The translations under genes were made by a program, and so were the position numbers. Below the pieces are notes generated by a model, which saw only the letters and a list, made by a program, of their open reading frames with translations, made no database searches and had not been told where the DNA came from. From Candidatus Magasanikbacteria bacterium RIFCSPHIGHO2_02_FULL_50_9b (GTDB taxonomy: Bacteria > Patescibacteriota > Patescibacteriia > Magasanikbacterales > 2-02-FULL-50-9b), in the NCBI GenBank assembly GCA_001782975.1, contig MFQD01000012.1:1-8724 (forward strand): a stretch of DNA of 8,724 nt, given 5' to 3'. Numbering within the stretch: the first letter of the stretch is position 1; each line of letters starts with the position of its first letter. Shown piece by piece: positions 6,486 to 8,724 of the stretch.

Positions 6486-6682
6486 GTTCGGGTCGTGGCG
6501 CCTGAAATCAATCGTACCGATGTTTTTGGTCGCCCAAAATATTTTGCAAGTATTTTAATGACCGCGTCATTTGCTTTTCCGTCGGTCGGCGCCGCAGTGA
6601 CGCGCACGCGCAGTGATCCGTCTGGCTGTAGCTCAACGGAATTTTGTTTTGCACGCACCACAACGCGCACGGCGATTTTCAT
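6467..6682 (-). CDS. DUF167 / YggU-family protein
   Basis: Seventy-one residues matching the small DUF167 (YggU/UPF0235) family, whose biochemical role is not established. Seen in the sequence: a start MKIAVRVVVRAKQNSVE, then the signature VRVTAAPTDGKANDAVIKILA (about 26-46), and the end SVRLISGATTRTKIFDV. An in-frame start 24 codons earlier (6754) lies inside nfo and would add residues unlike the family, so ATG 6682 is chosen. This start overlaps the nfo stop as ATGA (6679-6682), indicating coupled translation. It converges on yidD with one base between the stops. Coupling to nfo hints at a shared condition of expression but does not define its function. Confidence 0.9.
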   Translation of the reverse strand: MKIAVRVVVRAKQNSVELQPDGSLRVRVTAAPTDGKANDAVIKILAKYFGRPKTSVRLISGATTRTKIFDV

Positions 6683-7515
6683 ATAGCCGCGGCGTCGCGA
6701 AGTTTTTTCATGATTTTGATGTCGCCGACAACCTTGTCGTACTCTGTTTCGCAATATAAATTGACATGCTTTAATTTTGGGTGTGCCACAATTTCTGCAA
6801 AGCCTTTTTTGCCAATTTTTCCATCGCCAATATGTTCGTGGCGATCTTTGTGGCCGCCAAGTTCGATTTTTGAATCATTGCAGTGTGACATTTTGAGACG
6901 TTTCAATCCAATTAATTTGTCGAATTTTGAAAATGTGTCGTGGACGGCGTCGGCGTCGCGCAAATCATAGCCAGAACCAAATGCATGCTGCGTATCAAAA
7001 CAGACGTTCATTTTTTCGCCAACGCCGCGCAAAATTTCCGCAACTTCTTCAAACGTATCGCCGATGATTGCTCCTGCACCGGCTGAAATTTCGAGTAAGA
7101 GCTCTGTGTGGCCATCATAGCCATCAAGCAACCGGCGGCAACCCTCGATTGTTAATTTTATTCCTTCGGCGCGACCGACAACCGCAGCAGATCCCGGATG
7201 AAACATGAGGTACGCTGCTTTCAACAACGAGCCGCGCTCCAATTCTTCGCGAATAATTGCTGCTGATCGTTTGCGCAAAAATTCTTTGTCTGATGCGAAG
7301 TTTATGTAGTATGGCGCGTGGATAACCCATTCGCGCTGATTATATTTTTTGCAGTTGTCTAAAAATGCCGCTACAATTTCCGGCGTTAGTTTTGGTGCAA
7401 CACCACCCTGTGGGGAGCGCGAAAAAAACTGAAAACATTCACAGCCAAATTCGTGTGCGTTTGCGGGAGCGTTTTGCACGCCACCAGCTGCGGAAACATG
7501 GGCGCCGATTAACAT
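6679..7515 (-). CDS. nfo: Endonuclease IV (AP endonuclease, TIM-barrel)
   Basis: Cuts DNA 5' to abasic sites and removes blocked 3' ends in base-excision repair, using three zinc ions. It has 278 residues against 285 in E. coli. All nine metal-ligand positions are found by motif and spacing: His66 (IHAPYYIN), His106 (FHPGS), Glu142 (LEISAG), Asp174 and His177 (FDTQHAF), His211 (MSHCNDSK), Asp224 and His226 (DRHEH), and Glu256 (CETE). The N-terminal GAHVSAAGG is typical. The usual ENTAGQG motif reads EISAGAG, a change next to the Glu142 ligand but not in it. The start ATG 7515 lies about 10 nt after a predicted -10. Its stop overlaps the DUF167 start. It is divergent from a glycosyltransferase across a 58-bp gap. 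Confidence 0.96.
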   Translation of the reverse strand: MLIGAHVSAAGGVQNAPANAHEFGCECFQFFSRSPQGGVAPKLTPEIVAAFLDNCKKYNQREWVIHAPYYINFASDKEFLRKRSAAIIREELERGSLLKAAYLMFHPGSAAVVGRAEGIKLTIEGCRRLLDGYDGHTELLLEISAGAGAIIGDTFEEVAEILRGVGEKMNVCFDTQHAFGSGYDLRDADAVHDTFSKFDKLIGLKRLKMSHCNDSKIELGGHKDRHEHIGDGKIGKKGFAEIVAHPKLKHVNLYCETEYDKVVGDIKIMKKLRDAAAI

Positions 7516-7525
7516 AGTGACTTGC

Positions 7526-7555
7526 AGTATAGCAAACCTTGATTTTTTTCCTCAA
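7526..7555 (-). promoter_or_regulatory. nfo promoter
   Basis: On the minus strand, -35 TTGAGG (7550-7555, 4 of 6), an 18-bp spacer and -10 TATACT (7526-7531, 5 of 6). Only 10 bp separate the -10 from ATG 7515, so the transcript would have a leader of about 3-4 nt. It overlaps the divergent glycosyltransferase promoter. Confidence 0.6.
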
Positions 7556-7567
7556 TTTTGGTACGCT
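7539..7567 (+). promoter_or_regulatory. Glycosyltransferase promoter, probably leaderless
   Basis: -35 TTGATT (7539-7544, 4 of 6), a 17-bp spacer and -10 TACGCT (7562-7567, 3 of 6) with TG one base upstream. Seven bases after the -10 is the A of ATG 7574, the expected transcription start. The weak -10 keeps confidence moderate. Confidence 0.45.
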
Positions 7568-7573
7568 TTTCCT

Positions 7574-8578
7574 ATGAAAATTGTCATTGCAACCGGCATC
7601 TATCCGCCGGCAACGAGTGGACCTGCACAATATGCCGCAGCGCTTGAGCGCGAGTGGGTAGCGCGTGGCAACGCCGTTACGGTCGTGACCTACGGCTTGG
7701 AGAATCGATTGCCAACCGGCGTGCGGCATCTGCTCTTTTTTTTGCGCGTGCTGCCTGTGGCTGCGCGCGCTGATTTTGTGTTGGCGCTCGACACGTTTAG
7801 TGTGGGACTGCCAACGGTTGCCGCCGCGCGTCTGCTTGGTCGAAAAATCATCATCCGCACCGGCGGCGATTTTTTATACGAACAATTTGTGCAGCGCTCC
7901 GGCGAGCAAGTTTTATTGTCCAAATTTTATCTAGAGTCGCGCGCGTTCACGCGTAAAGAAAAAATAATTTTTGCGTTGACGCGCTGGACGTTGCGCAACG
8001 TGAGCGCGCTGGTTTTTTCAACAACGTGGCAGCGCGATATTTTTTTGAAGCCGTATGCGCTTGAGCAGCAGAAAATTTTTATTGTTGAAAATAGATTTGA
8101 CGAAAAAATCTCTGATGAACCAGCGGCTACGAAAAATTTTATTTTTGCGACGCGACCGATCGCGTATAAAAATATTGAAAAATTTAAAGAGGCGTTTGCG
8201 GCGGCACAAAAACAGACGCCAGAAATTTCGTTGGATATTTTTCATGCAACCCCGCACGATGAATTGATGAAAAAAATTGCCACCTGTTATGCGGTCGTCA
8301 TGCCGTCGCTTGGTGAAATTTCGCCGCACGTTATTACCGATGCGCTCCGATGCAACAAACCGTTTTTGTTGACGCGCGAGTCCGGCTACGCGCAAAAATT
8401 GCGTGACGTCGGATTGCTCATTGATCCGTTGAGCGCCGAAGACATGACGCAGAAAATTTTGTGGATCGTTCAAGACGCAAATTATGCAGCGGCCATGGCG
8501 CGCGTTCGCGGCTACAATTATACTCACAGTTGGGGACAAATTGCGGATGAATTGTTGAAAATCGCCAATGAAATATGA
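7574..8578 (+). CDS. Glycosyltransferase, GT-B fold, GT4-like
   Basis: Probably transfers a sugar from a nucleotide donor to a cell-envelope glycan; donor and acceptor cannot be read from sequence. It has 334 residues and two Rossmann-like halves. The N-terminal half opens with MKIVIATGIYPPATSGPAQY, the GT4 acceptor-side pattern with a Pro/Gly-rich loop, and includes TGGDF (97-100). The C-terminal half has VVMPSLGEISPHVITDAL (241-258) and later VGLLIDPLSAEDM. In the donor-binding E-x7-E motif Glu248 is kept but the second acidic residue is Asp256. A GTG 19 codons upstream (7517) is rejected because it lies in the promoter region and adds sequence before a canonical start. Its stop overlaps the next start as ATGA (8575-8578), indicating a coupled glycosyltransferase operon. 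Confidence 0.88.
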   Translation: MKIVIATGIYPPATSGPAQYAAALEREWVARGNAVTVVTYGLENRLPTGVRHLLFFLRVLPVAARADFVLALDTFSVGLPTVAAARLLGRKIIIRTGGDFLYEQFVQRSGEQVLLSKFYLESRAFTRKEKIIFALTRWTLRNVSALVFSTTWQRDIFLKPYALEQQKIFIVENRFDEKISDEPAATKNFIFATRPIAYKNIEKFKEAFAAAQKQTPEISLDIFHATPHDELMKKIATCYAVVMPSLGEISPHVITDALRCNKPFLLTRESGYAQKLRDVGLLIDPLSAEDMTQKILWIVQDANYAAAMARVRGYNYTHSWGQIADELLKIANEI

Positions 8579-8724
8579 GAATTTTAATGATAAGTTTAGA
8601 CCAATCAATACTCTCCGTGAGCAGCGAGGCGCGCGAGCGCATGCGCGCGTATGCCGGTTTGACGGACGAGCTGCACGTCATTGTGGCGAATATGCACAGC
8701 CGTGGGCAGGAACACCATGAAGGT
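8575..8724 (+). CDS. Second glycosyltransferase (N-terminal fragment, runs off the window)
   Basis: Fifty codons are visible and the frame is still open at the right edge. The start MRILMISLDQSIL, followed by a Ser/Glu/Arg-rich helix and the strand ELHVIVAN, resembles the first beta-alpha-beta unit of GT4-type glycosyltransferases found in bacterial envelope-polysaccharide clusters. ATG 8575 overlaps the stop of the preceding glycosyltransferase by four bases, indicating translational coupling and a common pathway. No catalytic motif is in view, so the family call depends on the N-terminal pattern and neighbourhood. Confidence 0.62.
   Translation, partial: MRILMISLDQSILSVSSEARERMRAYAGLTDELHVIVANMHSRGQEHHEG

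Noticed and set aside
6683..6754. Longer DUF167 start at 6754
   Set aside because: The extra 24 residues come from nfo read in another frame and do not resemble the family; ATG 6682 gives a standard N-terminus and an ATGA coupling.
7517..7573. Upstream GTG start for the glycosyltransferase
   Set aside because: It lies inside the divergent promoter region and the added residues precede a canonical MKIVIATG start.
8018..8608. 196-codon minus-strand open frame
   Set aside because: Antisense to the glycosyltransferase; its biased composition follows from the opposite strand and it matches nothing I recognise.
1..8724. TGA recoded as glycine (as in some CPR lineages)
   Set aside because: TGA ends four genes at expected family lengths (rnpA, nfo, DUF167, first glycosyltransferase), three of them in ATGA start-stop overlaps.

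Overview
The window looks like the replication-origin neighbourhood of a bacterial chromosome, most likely from a Patescibacteria/CPR organism. That taxonomic guess rests on overall protein character, compact gene packing, absence of Shine-Dalgarno sites, and a small 3D-domain protein beside a class A penicillin-binding protein. It is an inference, not a database result. The standard code (table 11) fits: TGA ends rnpA, nfo, the DUF167 gene and the first glycosyltransferase, which argues against the TGA=Gly lineages.

Layout, left to right. Positions 1-2036 (minus) hold most of a class A penicillin-binding protein whose C-terminus lies off the left edge. Divergent from it is a small secreted or anchored 3D-domain protein (2136-2609, plus). 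dnaN (2633-3748) and dnaA (4028-5521) follow on the minus strand. The 279-bp gap between them carries a cluster of DnaA boxes and a textbook basal unwinding element: a DnaA box, a short G/C block, five DnaA-trios and an AT-rich stretch running into the dnaN start. Upstream of dnaA, a perfect DnaA box lies on the predicted -35 of its promoter, and a degenerate 11-bp repeat array follows. Divergent from dnaA is rpmH-rnpA-yidD (5695-6465, plus), without yidC immediately after. Convergent to it are nfo (endonuclease IV) and a DUF167/YggU gene (6467-7515, minus), joined by an ATGA overlap. From 7574 to the right edge are two glycosyltransferase genes on the plus strand, also joined by an ATGA overlap; the second is cut by the window end.

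The genes fall into replication initiation (dnaA, dnaN, oriC), translation/RNA processing/membrane insertion (rpmH, rnpA, yidD), base-excision repair (nfo), and envelope building (PBP, 3D protein, glycosyltransferases). None of the eleven gene starts has a convincing Shine-Dalgarno sequence, and several promoters sit so close to their start codons that leaderless or very short-leader transcripts are expected. I see no mobile element, CRISPR array, tRNA or rRNA. Most of the window is core genome; the origin architecture and the leaderless pattern are the points that deserve attention.
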